NCBI GenBank assembly: GCA_027073945.1
Contig: JALTEL010000313.1
Span: 1-7,920, forward strand
From: Caldifarciminota bacterium
GTDB lineage: Bacteria > WOR-3 > Hydrothermia > UBA1063 > CAJXJZ01
Direction of reading: 5' to 3'
DNA length: 7,920 nucleotides
Under the pieces are notes generated by a model. That model saw only the letters and a list, made by a program, of their open reading frames with translations. It did not search any database and was not told where the DNA came from. This document shows, piece after piece, positions 7,537 through 7,920 of the stretch. Position 1 is the first letter of the stretch, and each line of letters opens with the position of its first letter. Made by a program: the position numbers and the translations under genes.

Positions 7537-7686
7537 TTATTCTTTATTTTCTTCATTTTCTTTATTTTCCTCCTCCTTGATATCATTTATTACTTTCACC
7601 ATTACCCTTAAGATATGAAACACTATATAGATGATTACCCTTAAGATATGAAACACTATATAGATGACTATTGTTTTCCATATCAT
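7537..7686 (-). CDS. Small putative membrane protein, 49 residues, with an internal 11-residue duplication
   Basis: This family is unknown to me. The ATG at 7686 lies one base past the stop of the 70-residue gene (TAATATG). It is served by AGGAGGTGG at 7699-7691, which encodes the last residues of that gene, so coupling is likely. Residues 5-30 are hydrophobic. They contain an exact repeat, IYIVFHILRV at 8-17 and 19-28, each followed by one more hydrophobic residue, from a 33-bp tandem duplication. His13/His24 and Arg16/Arg27 recur every 11 residues and would lie on the same side of an alpha helix. The last 13 residues are almost all Glu, Lys and Asn (KEEENKENEENKE). The layout suggests a membrane helix with a charged tail. 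It shares no visible similarity with its two neighbours. Confidence 0.6.
   Translation of the reverse strand: MIWKTIVIYIVFHILRVIIYIVFHILRVMVKVINDIKEEENKENEENKE
7601..7666 (-). repeat. Exact 33-bp tandem duplication, two units
   Basis: Two identical 33-bp units lie head to tail at 7601-7633 and 7634-7666. Each begins attacccttaagatatg on the plus strand. Read on the minus strand they add exactly 11 codons to the hydrophobic part of the 49-residue gene without breaking its frame. The lack of any difference suggests a recent event or ongoing length change by slippage. Confidence 0.97.
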
Positions 7687-7687
7687 A

Positions 7688-7900
7688 TTACCACCTCCTC
7701 TCTATATTTTGGCTTTCTTTGTTTTTACTGACTTGTGCGAATATCCGAATGATAGCCATTATAATTGCAATTGTACCTCCAATAATTCCCATTGTTCTTT
7801 CGTGCTTTTGTTGTTCGCGTATCTGCTTCTGCTCTTGAATTCTATTTACCATTGGTGCTACAATATTTGCTATTTCAAATATTATTTTTATATTATTCAT
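7688..7900 (-). CDS. Small putative membrane protein, 70 residues (full-length paralogue)
   Basis: This is the first of three short genes upstream of cmr1. I do not recognise the family. The ATG at 7900 has AAGGAGG at 7913-7907, 6 nt upstream. An N-terminal amphipathic helix (IKIIFEIANIVAPMVNRI, 4-21) is followed by a charged Q/E/K/R segment (22-35) that could form a coiled coil. A hydrophobic stretch comes next (MGIIGGTIAIIMAIIRIFA, 37-55), then a polar tail of 15 residues (QVSKNKESQNIERRW). One membrane segment is likely. It is about 95 % or more identical over the core to the 53-residue gene, except for the tail, which that copy lacks. The codons for its last residues (GAG AGG AGG TGG) contain the ribosome site of the next gene. 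Its promoter would lie beyond the window edge. A link with CRISPR defence rests on position only. Confidence 0.72.
   Translation of the reverse strand: MNNIKIIFEIANIVAPMVNRIQEQKQIREQQKHERTMGIIGGTIAIIMAIIRIFAQVSKNKESQNIERRW
7718..7882 (-). repeat. Direct repeat copy A (small-gene duplication)
   Basis: This is the partner of 7327-7491. It covers the core of the 70-residue gene. Beyond 7882 the two start regions diverge and differ by two codons (MNNIKIIFE against MIRMIFE). Before 7718 the sequence is unrelated. The 49-residue gene and its own tandem repeat lie between the two copies. Confidence 0.95.
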
Positions 7901-7920
7901 TTTTTACCTCCTTTTTATAC

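Noticed and set aside
7500..7556. 18-residue minus-strand frame (MKKIKNNIKINN...) ending in an ATGA overlap with the 53-residue gene
   Set aside because: It lies out of frame inside the Lys/Glu/Asn tail of the 49-residue gene. The nearest GGAGG is about 11 nt away, and the composition is low-complexity A-rich sequence.
7411..7611. Plus-strand open frame of 66 residues, very rich in Leu, Phe and Ile
   Set aside because: It lies antisense to two of the small minus-strand genes, has no Shine-Dalgarno, and its composition comes from reading the complement of purine-rich coding sequence.
7601..7666. Tandem 33-bp repeat considered as a minimal CRISPR array
   Set aside because: The units are directly adjacent with no spacer and lie inside a frame with its own ribosome site, so this is a coding tandem duplication.

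Overview
The window carries most of a type III-B (Cmr) CRISPR-Cas effector operon. All real genes lie on the minus strand, so the operon reads right to left. The order is cmr1, cmr2 (cas10), cmr3, cmr4, cmr5, cmr6, which is the common III-B order. cmr6 runs off the left edge of the window. No CRISPR array, cas6, cas1/cas2 or CARF-domain effector gene is present.

The sequence is AT-rich by eye. The proteins are rich in Lys, Glu and Ile, and nearly every gene has a strong AGGAGG-type Shine-Dalgarno sequence. A TATAAT box lies upstream of cmr1. This fits a bacterium, perhaps a thermophile, but archaea also carry Cmr operons and the sequence does not settle the host.

Layout, in transcription order. 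(1) 7342-7900: three short genes encoding small, probably membrane-associated proteins of 70, 49 and 53 residues, each with a near-perfect Shine-Dalgarno. The 70- and 53-residue genes are recent duplicates (5 mismatches in 165 bp), and one of those differences is a stop codon. The 49-residue gene between them holds an exact 33-bp tandem duplication that keeps the frame. (2) 7244-7341: a short intergenic region with a plausible promoter for the cmr operon. (3) 1-7243: the cmr genes, tightly packed. Three junctions overlap by exactly 8 nt in the form ATGNNTAA, one is TAATG, and one has a 3-nt gap, so translational coupling is likely.

By family knowledge, Cmr4 and Cmr5 form the helical filament on the crRNA. 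Cmr3 and Cmr2 form the foot at the crRNA 5' tag, and Cmr6 and Cmr1 cap the 3' end. Cmr4 keeps the His and Asp residues expected for target RNA cleavage. Cmr2 keeps the HD pair and the GGDD motif, so DNase and cyclic oligoadenylate synthesis are both predicted. The effector answering that signal is not visible here. The most unusual part of the window is the small-membrane-protein cluster just upstream of cmr1. Its link to the CRISPR system is inferred from position only.
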